Part shown: one piece after another, positions 20,457 to 31,440 of the stretch
How the letters are laid out: each line of letters begins with the position of its first letter
Numbering within the stretch: the stretch's first letter is position 1
From: Halichoerus grypus
Taxonomy: Eukaryota > Chordata > Mammalia > Carnivora > Phocidae
Assembly: GCF_964656455.1 (NCBI RefSeq)
Contig: NC_135726.1
Location: 34,377,930 to 34,441,929, forward strand
DNA: 64,000 nucleotides
Direction of reading: 5' to 3'
The notes under the pieces: model-generated
What the model was told of the DNA's origin: nothing
What the model saw: the letters and a program-made list of their open reading frames with translations, nothing else
Databases searched by the model: none
Program-made: the position numbers and the translations under genes

Positions 20457-22240
20457 TGATTAATGTGGTGTGAGAGATAATTACTTGTTAGATTAAGGAT
20501 GACCTTGAGCACAGGTTATAAATTTGAAAAAAAATATGATTTAAAACACATTCTTATTTTCTTCAGGTCAATAACTGAATTTGATAAAGGCATTATTTCT
20601 TATCTTTAAAAAATCAGCAAAATAAGGGGTTGGACAATGAAGCTGAGACTTTGTAGAGATGCAATAGGGAGCAATAAACTGTTTCTTCTCTCTCAGTGAA
20701 ACGAGAGGAAAACATACAAATGAACACCAAAATCATTTAGGAATGCAGAAGGGTGATTACACAAGTTACAGGGAAGACAATAGTGCCCAGAGGTGTAGCA
20801 ATGCTGCACAAATATGGGTTTTATTCCAAAAGGGACAGAAGAAGGAGACAGTCACTGGCAGCCAAGCTTGCTCTCCACCCCAAATGTGATAAGGGCACCA
20901 ATAATTCCATAAAAAGAAGCAAGAGACTCATCCTCTCATGGACACTCATTGAGAGGAGACTAGAAAGTTGCATTTTTGCTTGACAAGAGTGATGCTTTTT
21001 CCTAAATGATCACCTCCTACTCACTTTCTACTTCCCAGCTCAGGGTCACTGCCCTCTCCCCCCACCCACAGAGTCTCTTTATATTTTCACAGATCTGGAG
21101 GTGGAGAAAAATGAAGACTGAATGTGAAGCATAACACCTTCATCCAGTGTTTCCATTACTAGCCTACTCCATCCCAGCCTATCAGGGAAAACAAAATCTT
21201 TTCTCTAAGCCCTAGAAGGCTTTTGGCAGGCATCTTGCCAGAAAACACCTCCTGGCTTACACAGCAAAGAATCTCCAGGGCCACAGCTTGAAAAGTGCAG
21301 TGTTGTACAATGCCCTGGGGCTCATGGCTTTTCCTGGAGCCCCTGGGCATTATTACAAATGGAATGCCAAGGCAGAGAGCTGACCTAGAAATTAGTGGGA
21401 ACAAGAAAGAAATAGGTTTGCCTATTTCACACAACCATCTAAAGAGGGCAGGCCAAGGCTCTGGGTGCAAAGAAGGAGAAAAGAGAGAGAAAAAGTCCCC
21501 CTCCCTCCCCACTCCCACCTCACACAAAGGCTGGCAGTGATTGATTTTGGAAGTGCCATACATGCATCTCTGCTTAAAACACATGCTGTCAAACTTGTTT
21601 TTCTGCGCCTTGAAAAATTCTGTCAAATGCCATAAGCCATTCTGTCAAGAAATCTCTTGTTTTTAACTGCCAGATCCTTTGCTTTGCCTCTTTTTTCTTC
21701 AAAGCATTAACCTTCTTCTTGGGCTGTTGGCCAAATATGATGGAGGAAATGAATGCTCTAGTTGGTTGCCCCAATGATGGAATGTGCTATTTGGCAATAT
21801 GCTAAGCCACAGGCCTCAAACTCAAATGCCTACAGGGGCCGGGCAGGTAACATAAATGAACAAAGCAGGACTGATGGTGGCTTTGGAAAGTAGGCTGTCC
21901 TCATCCCACCAAAAAGGGGAACCTGGTCCTGAGCTCTAGCTAACTGTTGACCTGCAAGTCGGGTGTTGCCAGATCTGCAGATCCATTCCATCTGTTTCAG
22001 GAAGAATTATTTTACCCATTCTATTTCTCTAATTTTTATGTTTTTTTGTAAACTGCTGTTCAGTTTACAGTAACTGCACCAGTGGCAAAACTGTGCTACC
22101 TCCCCCCACCTCACCCCACCCCCAACTTTTAGGGAACTGTTTTTCTCTTATTCCATGATTCTAAAATGTAATTTACCAGAAGCTACTTCTGGTAGCTGCA
22201 CAATGACTGCACGATAACTACACAGTAACTTCGCCAAAAC
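20457..22240. other. Unassigned non-coding DNA
   Basis: No gene, tRNA or named repeat is visible. The longest frame (21159-21626, minus, 155 codons) has no recognisable domain, and its shadow on the other strand is equally open. Confidence 0.45.
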
Positions 22241-22244
22241 TTCT

Positions 22245-22715
22245 CCAAGAACGGGCACCTAGCCCAGGCTAAACTGATTCTAGTGCCTCACCTTCCTGGC
22301 CACAGTTATTGGTCCAGGGGCTGGTCATGTGACCCAAGTTGGACAATTAGAATTTTTTCCTTTCCCTTTCCTTTCCTTTCCCTTTTTCTTTCTTTCTTTC
22401 TTCTTTCTTTCCTTAATTGGAACTTGCGGGAAAGAACCTTCTTTTCCCTGTGAAGCTGGGAGGGTGTCAGCTAGGAAATAATCGGTGGCCCCCACTGCAG
22501 CCTTGTGGAAGAAGCTAGCCTGAGGGAAGTATGCAAACACCAGAGATCAGAGATGGAGTCATGAGGGCAGCCATGTTCCCAGCCTCTGTTGTTTCAGAGA
22601 GCAGCTCCCTTCTTGTTATTTTCAAGGATTAGTTTATGAAGAAATAAACTCTCCCTTTTTGCCTAGCCAGTTTGCGTTGACCTTCTGTCATTTGTAACTC
22701 AAAAGGCCCTGACAA
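22245..22715 (+). repeat. Old LTR-like repeat with a pyrimidine expansion
   Basis: 'ctggccacagttattggtccaggg', 'gtcatgtgacccaagttgg' and a right end 'aataaactctccctttttgcctagccagttt ... cctgacaat' match a widespread old mammalian repeat whose end carries a polyadenylation-like AATAAA. Related ends are at 37530-37640 and a related start at 56655-56760. I do not name the family. A CCTTT/CTTT run (22353-22414) is inserted or expanded inside it. Confidence 0.5.
22353..22414 (+). repeat. (CCTTT/CTTT)n pyrimidine microsatellite
   Basis: About 60 bases from which purines are absent, made of CCTTT then CTTT units. Confidence 0.9.
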
Positions 22716-22724
22716 TTATGTGGA

Positions 22725-22920
22725 CTCGGCTGGACTGCTTGGGTTCGATCTGCATGTGAGACTTGTTAGCTCTGTGATCTTGAAAAAGTTTACTGACTTC
22801 TTTGCCTCAGTTTCCACAGCTATAAAATGGTAACAAAAACAGAACCTACCTTATAGGGTCACTGTGAGGATTAAAAGAGTTAATACATATAAAGCACCCA
22901 GGACATAAGTGTCACTATCA
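22725..22920 (+). mobile_element. MIR SINE
   Basis: A rather complete MIR in sense: 'ggttcgatctgcatgtgagacttgttagctctgtgatcttg', 'cctcagtttccacagctataaaatgg', 'tgtgaggattaaaagagttaatacata' and 'aagcacccaggac'. Confidence 0.88.
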
Positions 22921-24012
22921 AAGTGTGATCAAGTGGCGAAACATTATTTGGAGAGACAGAGGGCCTCAATCAGTCTGTCTGCAACTGGACCCAAACTGTC
23001 TGCACTTCTGCTCAAGGAAAAATTTGAAATCTGAAAGTGATTCCTCTTCTCTCAGGTTCTTGCCCTTCAAAGAAACTGCCTAAGAAAGACGTTTCCCTTC
23101 TCCCTTCCCAAAGAGAAGGAAGAAAGAGCTTTATAAAATCACATTCATATTATATCAAGAAATTAGAAGACAAAGTAGACAGGAACTCTAGAACAAGGTG
23201 GAACTTATTAATATTCTGAGAGAGATGGAAAGTTGAAGAAAGAGTAGAGTCATTATAAGACATTTAAACACCCACTACAAAGAGAAGTTACTAATGGATG
23301 AGTGTAGGTATAATTTAATGCTTGCATTTATGAGAAAATCCAGGAAATGACAGACCTATAATTTTGACTTCAGAGAAGAGGTAATGGAAATGCTGCCCAG
23401 GCTTAGAGCAGCAGAGTGCTGTGCAAGTTATTATTTAATTAGGAACTGTAAGCACAGATTCAAACAAGGGAAGAACTCATTTTGCATGCAGTAGGTTCAT
23501 TGGAATCCTGAAGAAACGAAGAGGCAGCAGAGAAGTGAGCCACTAACATCTTCAAGAGGGCCTATCTGAAATGCAGCTGAGGGTGAGAATCTGGGGTCAT
23601 GAGTCTCAGGGAAACCTTCCTTGCAAGCTGCCTCTACCCTCAAGGGCCCTTGGTGCAATGTCATCTGCAAGAACAGGATGGAGAAAAACAAAGTTGGGCA
23701 GTGATTTCTGTGCTTTAGGGACTGAACTGAGAAAGGAAAAGTTTAATGTTAAAGGAATAACACTTTTGATAGGAAAATCAGCTTTGTGAAATCTAATGAT
23801 AAAACATCAGGTTGAGGCTATGGCATCTCCCCTCTTGAAGATCTTCAGGAAGGGATGTGATAGCCATTCAAAGACAAGAAAAGTGAGAGAGACAGATCCA
23901 TTTTGGGTGGTTTTATGGCTATTTTGCTCAATTCCACTGCCTGCCCAACACAACATGAGTTATACTGACATTAACAGACTGTCATGGAAAGTTTTAGCAC
24001 TAAATCTCTTTT
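22921..24012. other. Unassigned non-coding DNA
   Basis: Nothing recognisable: purine-rich sequence with short frames only. Confidence 0.45.
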
Positions 24013-24025
24013 AAAGACAAACGAA

Positions 24026-24238
24026 CCATGAGAGACTATGGACTCTGAGAAACAAACAGGGTTTTAGAGGGGAGGTGGGAGGAGGGATTGGTTAGCCCGG
24101 TGATGGGTATTAAGGAGGGCACGTACTGCATGGAGCACTGGGTGTTATATGAAAACAATGGATCGTGGAACACTACATCAAAAACTAATGATGTACTGTA
24201 TGGTGACTAACATAACATAATAAAATTTAAAAAAAAAT
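24026..24238 (+). mobile_element. Young 5'-truncated L1 tail
   Basis: The last 213 bp of the carnivore L1 3' UTR, starting 'ccatgagagactatggactc' and ending 'taacataacataataaaatt' plus an A-tail. The 13-bp target duplication AAAGACAAACGAA is at 24013-24025 and 24239-24251, exact. The L1 breakpoint is within a few bases of that in the copy at 17431. Confidence 0.95.
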
Positions 24239-24399
24239 AAAGACAAACGAAGCTTTCATGAAAATTTCATGTTACCTGGGAAGCCCTCACTGTTAAAATG
24301 GTGGGGGAAGGCAGGTTAGCGCACTGAAGAAACTCGTGGCTCTGTTTGACATCACTGTTTTTCCAAGGATGAACAGCAGCCTTTAAAAAAATGGTTATT

Positions 24400-24890
24400 T
24401 CCACCTAAATGGCCATCAACGGATAAAAAGATTTTAAAAAGCTGTGGTACATATACACTGGAATACAATTCAGCCATAAGAGAGAGTATATCCTGCCATT
24501 TGTGACAACATGGATGGCCCTTGAGCACCTTAAGCTAAGTGTGATAAGTCAAACAGAGAAAGGCAGGTACTATATATCACTTATACGTGGCATCTCAAAA
24601 AGTCATATTCATAAAAAACAGTAAAATGGTGGTTAGCAGGGGATGGAGAGGAGGATAAGAGCGATGTTGCTTAAGGGTACAAACTTGCAATGGATAATAA
24701 ACAAGCCATAGAGATTTGATGCACAGTATAATGAATATAGACAATACTGTATTATAATTATATAATGTGATCGATATTGCTACAATGGCAATCACATTAC
24801 AATATATAAATGTATCAAAATAACACATATAATGTTATTGTCAAAATTATCCAATAATTTTATCCAATATGTCAAATTTTTCCAATAAAA
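24400..24890 (+). mobile_element. Old L1: ORF2 end and 3' UTR
   Basis: 'ggccatcaacggataaaaag', 'gctgtggtacatatacactggaata', 'cagccataag' and 'gacaacatggatgg' are the degenerate ORF2 end. The 3' UTR follows with 'ggtacaaacttgcaatgg', 'tagacaatactgtatta' and AT-rich sequence. Frames are broken throughout. Confidence 0.85.
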
Positions 24891-25264
24891 AAAGTGGTTA
24901 TTTCTTGGTCAGACATTTCCTCTCAGAAGATCAGAAAAAGGGTGGATCATCAGCCCCAACATTTATTTCATTCATTCTTATTTAAAAAGGTTGAAAAATA
25001 AAGTGAATCAGAGACTGACTTGGAGAATCCATGGAGAATGCATTTTATGGGTCAGTCTAACTAGTCCCAAAACAACTTAGCCTGGTCACAAAGCCAAGGG
25101 CCCCCTTACTAAAAGTATTTCTAAATTGTCTCAAAGGACACCAATCTTAATTCAGAAAACAGTCATGTGTTTGAGGTCTGATGGCTCATACCACTGTATA
25201 GTTATCAGTTCAATCTCTAGGTTATACCCACAGGAGGTGGCCAGGTGCAAAGAAGCAACATTAT
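24891..25264. other. Unassigned non-coding DNA
   Basis: No gene or repeat is recognised. Confidence 0.4.
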
Positions 25265-25400
25265 TTGAACCAGATGACACAGATTCTTGTCTCAACTCTG
25301 GCTCTGATTCTGTTGACCTTAGGCAATTCATTTTTCCTGTCTAAGCTAAGTTTCCTTTACTATAAGCTGAAGAAATGAAGAATCTTTGACTTCTAATTTC
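25265..25400 (+). mobile_element. MIR SINE fragment
   Basis: 'gattcttgtctcaactctggctctgattctgttgaccttaggcaattca' followed by 'aagtttcctttactataagc' is MIR in sense. Confidence 0.7.
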
Positions 25401-25599
25401 CCTTTCAGCATTAAAGTTCTATGAAATAAGTCCTTTCTAGAAAGCGAAACTTTAGACCAGGAAGCAGGAGTAGAATGTGTTATGTGGAGCATGGTGGCAG
25501 GGGAAGGGAGTGAAGAGCTTTGAAAGGCAAAGGCAAGAAGGAATTATAGGAAAACAGGGAGTAGAGTCAATGCATACAGCACTGAGTTCTACCCCAAGC

Positions 25600-25965
25600 T
25601 CTGCTCTGAGGTTCAATTCTTCAAAGTCAATTTTTAGATTCACCTTCTTGAAGCCTTTCCAGGCCGGTCCCACTTATAATACTCTGGAAAGATCAGGCTT
25701 CCCTCAGAAACCATCAGTGGCTCCTCATGGCCTGGAGAATAAAGTCTAAAATCCATATCCTGTCTCCAAAATTTGTCTTCTACCTATTTTTCTAGACCTC
25801 TCTTTAACCTGCCTCTGGCAAATGCTGAATACTTTATCCTTTCCAGACTGTTCCTGAATGTCCTCCCCTGTTTCCTTTCTGGAAAGCCTTTCGGCTCCCT
25901 CACTACTGGTGGAAATACACGCATCTTTCAAGATCTATGACACTGTTCCTGACTTCTGGAGTATT
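25600..25965 (+). mobile_element. L2 LINE 3' region
   Basis: 'atcagtggctcctcatggcctggagaataaagtctaaaat', 'cctgtctccaaaatttgtcttctacc', 'cctctggcaaatgctg' and 'ctttccagactgttcc' follow the L2 3' region in order. It encodes no intact L2 protein. Confidence 0.7.
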
Positions 25966-26451
25966 TTATTCATCAGGCCCTACAGAGTTTTCAGGAGCCT
26001 ATGACAATCAGATGTGCAGTGAAGGGGAAAAAGAATAATGGTCCTCAAAATATGAAAAACAAAAAATCAAAATAATATATTAAAAACAAATTTTTGACAA
26101 CGAAATATATTGAATCTGAGAACTGGATGTGTTTAAATATGACGACCATGTCTTGGGGTGGAGCCTTCAAAGGAAAAAATGCTTGGGGCTTACAGATGCC
26201 TCAAAAGAGAAGACTCCTGCTGAAACCAACATCTAGAGGGCTCTCTCCCCATCCTTCCTGCTTCTTTAGTACTTTGGAGATGCATGCCTCACACCACTAA
26301 TTCACTCTGCTCTGTGTCAAAGTGACCTGTGTTTACTGCTGCCTATGTTGCTTGAAGGCAGGAATCCTGCCTCCAACTGGGGGTCCCAATTAGTAGCCCA
26401 TAGGTCAATACACAAGTTTTTCAAATCAGAAGTTTTCACCAAATGCCCCAG
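25966..26451. other. Unassigned non-coding DNA
   Basis: An AT-rich part to 26105 and mixed sequence after it; no gene or named repeat. Confidence 0.4.
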
Positions 26452-26467
26452 TTTTTTGCTTCTTTTA

Positions 26468-26646
26468 TTTTTTTAAGGGGTAAGGATTGGGGGAGGGGCA
26501 GAGGGATAGGGAGAGAGAGAATCCCAAGCAGACTCCATGCCCAGCATGGAGCCTGATGCAGGGCTCGATCTCATGATCCCGAGATCATGACCTGAGCCAA
26601 AATCAAGAGTCGGATACTTAACTGACTGAACCACCCAGGTGCTTGG
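26468..26646 (-). mobile_element. Can-SINE, older subtype, antisense
   Basis: The plus strand shows 'GAGGGGCAGAGGGATAGG', 'GGGCTCGATCTCATGATCCC', 'AAAATCAAGAGTCGGATAC' and 'CTGACTGAACCACCCAGG'. The 'caagagtcgg' motif marks the older subtype. Direct repeats TTTTTTGCTTCTTTTA (26452-26467) and TTTTTGGCTTCTTTTA (26647-26662) differ at one base. Confidence 0.95.
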
Positions 26647-26799
26647 TTTTTGGCTTCTTTTAAAAATTTAGATGCTGTAGTCACACCAGTCTCACCTTTG
26701 TGCCAGGTTATAGGTGACTGGAGCTGAGTAGGCAGGGCATGCTGTCTCTTGTTTGCCAAGCTCTCCTGTGCTCACTTCAGCAACTTATGTCAGCAGCCT

Positions 26800-26935
26800 G
26801 GCAACTGGAGGCACTGAGTCTGGGACCCCTTGTCTTATTCCTTTCTGTGGAAGTCCTCTTACTCCTCTTCATATCCAGCACAACGTCTTGCATAGTTCAG
26901 AGGGTTAATGTGTATTTGTTGAGCAAATAAGTGAT
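26800..26935 (+). mobile_element. L2 3' end fragment
   Basis: 'ccttgtcttattcctttctg ... catatccagcacaacgtcttgcatag ... gtgtatttgttgagc' follows the L2 3' terminus. Confidence 0.55.
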
Positions 26936-26939
26936 TACA

Positions 26940-27640
26940 GGGTTTGGGGCTTGATGTCCCCAGATTTCACTGTCAGAATCAGACTTGGAGTTGCACAAAC
27001 TTTAGCCATTTACTAATAACATGAAACTATTTTCCCTTTTCCAGCTGGTCGAGGGAGGGAAACTAATAACAAGCTATGTGGAGTATAATTGGATCATTTT
27101 ACTGAAAATGATCACAGCAGTAGCAAATTATATCTGTATGATGGATCTTCAGCATTACTGAATTTTTTTGTCAAATTTGCAGGCAAATTATTGTCTTAAT
27201 TCCAAAATGATGTATCCAAAGATTCGTTAATGCAAGAGTGTCAGATGCAATGGAAATTTGTAATGAAACATCAACTGAAAGCAAGATAAATGTGTACCAT
27301 CTAGTGCTTCTATTTTTCTTTTATTAAACAAAATTAGCCTTCTCTCCTAAATTGAAAAATACCCTCTACAAGATGAGAAATTCAACTGAAAAGAATGCTA
27401 GAGAAGTTTAAACATTGCTGATCAGAGATTTAAAACCATCATTTCAGAAAACTGAAATTTTTTCAAAATTTCAGATTTGCTTCTGAAATCCAAGCTAGAG
27501 ATATCAGGGTTGAGAAACATGTTTAAAAAAGGTGATATTTTCAGTGATGGTTTGACCTGAACTATACGTACACTCTAGTACCGGCATGCCTGGTCTATGT
27601 CAATATGGGAGAGTATCTCAATTTTCCAACCAGATGCTAT
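26940..27640. other. AT-rich single-copy-looking DNA
   Basis: No repeat family is recognisable over about 700 bp. The sequence is AT-rich, with several TAAT cores and a perfect 9-bp inverted repeat with a 4-base loop at 27092-27113 (arms GATCATTTT and AAAATGATC). It could be non-coding regulatory DNA, but nothing in the sequence alone proves this. Confidence 0.35.
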
Positions 27641-27644
27641 GCTC

Positions 27645-27745
27645 CTTGAGGGTAAGGGCTGTCTCTCACCATTCAGTCTGTCTTCACTTCCCTGCTGCAA
27701 TGCCCTGTGTGTAACTGTTGCCTAAATATTTATGATTACTTGGCT
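27645..27745 (+). mobile_element. L2 3' end fragment
   Basis: 'tgctccttgagggtaagggctgtct' followed by 'gcaatgccctgtgtgtaac' and 'aaatatttatg' is the L2 terminal order. Confidence 0.65.
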
Positions 27746-28259
27746 AATAAGCATGCCCAATCCATTTGCCATTAAATACAAGAAATCTTCATTCAACTCT
27801 CTTAGAAAAGTGGCAAATTCTAAAATCTGGGAGGGCTATGGAAAAGTGAATAGATCTATAAGGAGAGCCTTTGTATTAATAACTCCTGCAGGGAGAAAAC
27901 TGTCATTGGAGAACAGAACACTGCCAATGCTATGGGTAAGTTTCTATAGTATTGCAGTGGAAATGTTACCACCTTGGTAATGGGAAATGGGACTTATATA
28001 TTGGCCAATTGCATCAAATCAGATGTAGTTGTTCAGTTTCAGAGATAGAATGTGACCTGTGAAATACTCCAGTCAAGGAAGTAATGAGCTAGTCAAATAA
28101 TAGAAATCTATTTTAGCATTATTCCACAAATCAAGAATATACCTAATATTACCCTTTAAACATGATGTGTGTTTCTATTCCTTGACCAATTGATCATTGA
28201 AACCAATAGTAATTGAGGTCTAGATAGACGAAAGGATATGGTAGATTACATTGTTCTTA
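27746..28259. other. Unassigned non-coding DNA
   Basis: AT-rich sequence without recognisable gene or repeat. Confidence 0.4.
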
Positions 28260-28600
28260 AAAAAATATTTTCTTCTACCAACCTCATCCAATCTCCATAG
28301 GAAGAGTAAACGCCTATGCATCTTGACTTTGAGCTGGGCCATGTGACTTGCTTTGGCCAATGAGGTGTTAGTAGATGAGACTACAAACAGAGACTTGAGG
28401 TATGCTTGACTGATTGGTTTACCTGCTTGTGCTTCTGCAATTGACATGAGAAGACCATGCCTGTGTGGCTAATGCCCCTTCCGTCAGTCTGGGTCCTGAG
28501 CTGAGGTCTGTGAAGCAGAAGCACCCCATAGATCTATATACATGTGAGTGATTGGCCATTTGGGGATACTCTGTGGTGCAGAAATAACTGATTGATACAG
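28260..28600 (+). repeat. Old LTR-like repeat
   Basis: 'gccatgtgacttgctttggccaatgaggtgttagtagatgagac', 'cacaaacagagacttgag' type sequence and a right end 'taactgattgatacag' match an old mammalian LTR-like repeat. Subfamily is uncertain and no terminal duplication was found. Confidence 0.5.
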
Positions 28601-29019
28601 GTGTTCTACATGCCCAAGGTCAAACAGCTAGTGGGTGGTATTTTATATAAGTATACCAGGAAACTTGAAGATTCACAGCATCTCAGCTCTCCATCTTACA
28701 GAGAAACACAAGAACCTGGGAAATATCATCCTTGGGGACTCAGAAAGCTAGTGGTGGGACAGTAAGTGAGGCAGATATGGGTGTTGATTCTAGAATTCTA
28801 GATCTGGGCTCCTGTCACACAGCTGTGCTCTGATGGAGAGTGCACCTATACTCTTTGAAAAATTCTATCATTGAAGAATTACATGAGAAAAACAATGAAT
28901 TACAGACCCCAAAACTCTGTCTGTCCCACTCCACATCTTTCTCTCTTTCTTTCCTTCTTTTTTCCTCCCTCTCTCCCTCTTTCAATTTGAGGATGGAGAC
29001 GGTGTAATACAGTTGACAG

Positions 29020-29225
29020 TACACTGGATAAAGAATCAAGAAAATTATGTTCTGGGGCTCTTTCTGCCACTATATCTGAGACTTTGGCTAAGTTACTTCA
29101 CCTCTGGAGCTTCATTTTCCTCATCAGTAAAGCAGAGTTGGTAATACTACCTGCCTTTCAGAGGCATGGAAGGGATTTATGAAATAACAATTCTAAAGTG
29201 CTCATGACAGTGTCTGGCTCGAGAT
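29020..29225 (+). mobile_element. MIR SINE
   Basis: 'ctggataaagaatcaagaaaattatg', 'gctaagttacttcacctctggagcttcattttcctcatcagtaaag' and 'aaagtgctcatgacagtgtctggc' show the MIR head, core and 3' part in sense. DNA between 28600 and 29020 and between 29226 and 29580 is unassigned. Confidence 0.88.
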
Positions 29226-29579
29226 CTGCCTCTGGACATAGGCAGATATCTCTTCCTTTTACAACCTCTTGCAGCAGAAAAGGTTACATATTTCCCCCCT
29301 CTGAAGGTAAAAATGTGCAGAGCCAGCAGATGCTAGCATCTTCCTGTCAAGAGAATTGGCACAGAACAACCTCCCTGGCTGAGTTAAAACAGGTCACCAG
29401 GGTCCTGTGCTTCTTCTCTAAGAGTCCTGTGTTCTTCTAAAACCCTCAAGTGAGTTATTCTTCATAGAAAGGTAATGCCACTCACTCTCCAATCTGGTCT
29501 TTTGACTTTACTTCCTGATTCACACATCAGGCCCCACCAGGTTTCATTCCTAGAGCTTCAGCTAGATTTGGACCTCCCT

Positions 29580-29815
29580 AATCACCTTTATTCAGCAAAT
29601 GTGTGTCAGAGGTGACTCTCACCTGTGAGGCAAACAGAAAAATCCCTGCCTTGTCTTCTAGGAGCTCATGATCCCTCTGGGGAAAAGACCTTAAGTAGGA
29701 AGTGTTCATTTATTCAACAGTTATTTACTGAGCACCTACTACATGCTAGGCTCTGTGCCAGGCCCTGGGAATGCCGTGGCAAATAAAACAATGCTTCTGG
29801 AGACATTTTGTCTGG
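29580..29815 (+). repeat. Ancient 'tgccaggccctgg' mammal-wide repeat
   Basis: 'tttattcaacagttatttactgagcacctactacatgctaggctctgtgcc' is the diagnostic start of this old repeat. It is followed by 'gccgtggcaaataaaac' and breaks off where the hAT element begins. Confidence 0.6.
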
Positions 29816-29973
29816 AGCAGCTTTGTCTGACAGAAATATAATGTGAACCATATATATAATTTTAAGTTTTCTAGTAGCTATATTAAAAAAGTAAAAACAG
29901 GTGAATTTTAATAATATATTTTATTTAAGCCATAATGTTACCATCTCAACATGTAATCAAGAATTGTACCTTT

Positions 29974-30150
29974 GGGACGCCTGGGTGGCTCAGTCGGTTA
30001 AGCGTCTGCCTTTGGCTCAGGTCATGATCCCAGGGTCCTGGGATTGAGTCCCACATCGGGCTCCTTGCTCAGTGGGGAGCCTGCTTCTCCCTCTGCCTGC
30101 TGCTACCCATGCTTGTGTTCTCTTTCTCTCTGACAAAAAAAAAAAACAAA
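29974..30150 (+). mobile_element. Can-SINE inside the hAT element
   Basis: Head 'GGGACGCCTGGGTGGCTCAG', middle 'GGCTCAGGTCATGATCCCAG', a CT-rich body and an A-tail at 30136-30147. Direct repeats AAGAATTGTACCTTT (29959-29973) and AAGAACTGTACTTTT (30151-30165) differ at two positions. Confidence 0.95.
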
Positions 30151-30168
30151 AAGAACTGTACTTTTTAC

Positions 30169-30354
30169 TGGATCATATGGTAATTCTATTTTTTTTGAGG
30201 AACCCCCCCATACTGTTTTCCACCCAAAGAAAATGAAAACACTAATTTGAAAAGATGTAGGCACCCCTGTGTTTGTTGTAGCATTATTTACAATAGCCAA
30301 GATATGGAAGTAACCCGAGTGCCCATCCATGGATGAATGGATAAAGAAGATGTG

Positions 30355-30397
<43 letters not shown>

Positions 30398-30779
30398 GGA
30401 ATATTATTCAACCATAAAAAGAATGAAATCTTGCCATTGCATCTACATGGATGGAGGGTACAATGCTTAGTGAAATAAGTTAGTCAGAGAAAGACAAATA
30501 CCATATCATTTCACTCATATATGGAATTTAAGAAATAAAACAAATGAACAAATGAAGAAGAAAAGAGAAAAAAACACCCTTAAATATAGAGAATGAACTG
30601 GTGGTTGTCAGAGGGGAAGTTGGAGGATGAGTGAAATGATAAAGGGGGTCAAGAGTATACTTATCTTGATGAGCACTGAGTAATATGCAGAAATGCTGAA
30701 TCATTATGTTGCATACCTGAAACTAATATAACACCCTATGTTTATTACACTTCAATAAAAAAATAAAGTTTAAAAAGGA
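30169..30779 (+). mobile_element. L1 3' end with an inverted 5' segment
   Basis: From 30221 the plus strand runs through the L1 ORF2 end ('caatagccaagatatgg', 'gaatggataaagaag', 'tggaatattattcaacc') and the 3' UTR ('gaatcattatgttgcatacc') to an A-tail near 30778. The preceding 50 bp (30169-30220, 'ggatcatatggtaattct', 'gaggaaccccc', 'actgttttcc') are the L1 segment just upstream, but reverse-complemented. This is the typical twin-priming product. TTTTTAC at 30162-30168 and 30780-30786 may be the target duplication. Confidence 0.85.
30357..30395 (+). repeat. (AC)n microsatellite in L1 ORF2
   Basis: About 19 uninterrupted AC units lie exactly where L1 ORF2 normally reads 'gtggta(tata)caatgg'. 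Length polymorphism is likely. Confidence 0.97.
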
Positions 30780-31261
30780 TTTTTACCTTCTTTTATACAT
30801 ACTCTTTGAAGTCCGGTGTGTGCTTTATAGCACATCTGGATTTGGCCTGCCACATTTCAAGTGCTGGGTGGCCATATGTGGCTAGTGGCTACTATATAGA
30901 ACAGTGAGAGTATAGAGAAATAGGAGCACTGGGAGGCCTTGGGAACTGGTCTGCAAAGAGGAGTGAGGAGGGCAGGAAGGGCACAGAAGGCAGAGGGGCT
31001 CCTGAGGAAGCAGGTGGAGCTGGGCCTCAGGGGTAGGAGGTGGAGAGAGACGGCCAAAGCAACAGCAGATGAGACATCACTGCTGTGCCAGGAGTCAGCT
31101 CAGCCAGGCTGATGGGGGAATATGGGAGGAGAGAGGGAATCAGAAGGGCTGGAGGAATTCCAACTCTGGAGTGGCACAAATAATCCCAACCACAAGAAGC
31201 ATCCTGAAGGGAGTACCAAGAACCTGAACATATGTTTGGTCTCTGAACATTGATTCATTTT

Positions 31262-31440
31262 TTTTTTATTCATGCACAAATATTTGTTGAACACCTACTA
31301 TGTGCCAAGGACTGTGAATATAATGGTGAATAAGACAGTCCCTTCCCCATTGAAATCACATTTTATTGGAGAGAGGTAGACAATAAACAAGCGATAAGTA
31401 ACTACCATAGTTTCAGGTAATGGTGAATGCATGAAGGGGT
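31262..31440 (+). repeat. Ancient mammal-wide repeat, part 1
   Basis: 'atatttgttgaacacctactatgtgcc', 'gaataagacagtccc' and 'gagaggtagacaataaacaag' are in the expected order of this old repeat. It seems to resume at 31916. DNA from 30907 to 31250 and from 31441 to 31915 is unassigned. Confidence 0.6.

Larger units (their letters stand above)
29816..30906 (+). mobile_element. Old hAT-type transposon carrying a SINE and an inverted L1
   Basis: The left end 'gtctgacagaaatataatgtg' and right end 'agtggctactatatagaacag' form the imperfect inverted ends of a common non-autonomous mammalian DNA element whose right half reads 'cacatttcaagtgctgggtggccatatgtggctagtgg'. The element is split by a Can-SINE at 29974-30150 and an L1 at 30169-30779. 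Subfamily not named. Confidence 0.65.

Noticed and set aside
21159..21626. 155-codon minus-strand frame as a host gene
   Set aside because: No domain or recognisable conserved motif, an opposite-strand frame is open too, and no splice or promoter context is visible.
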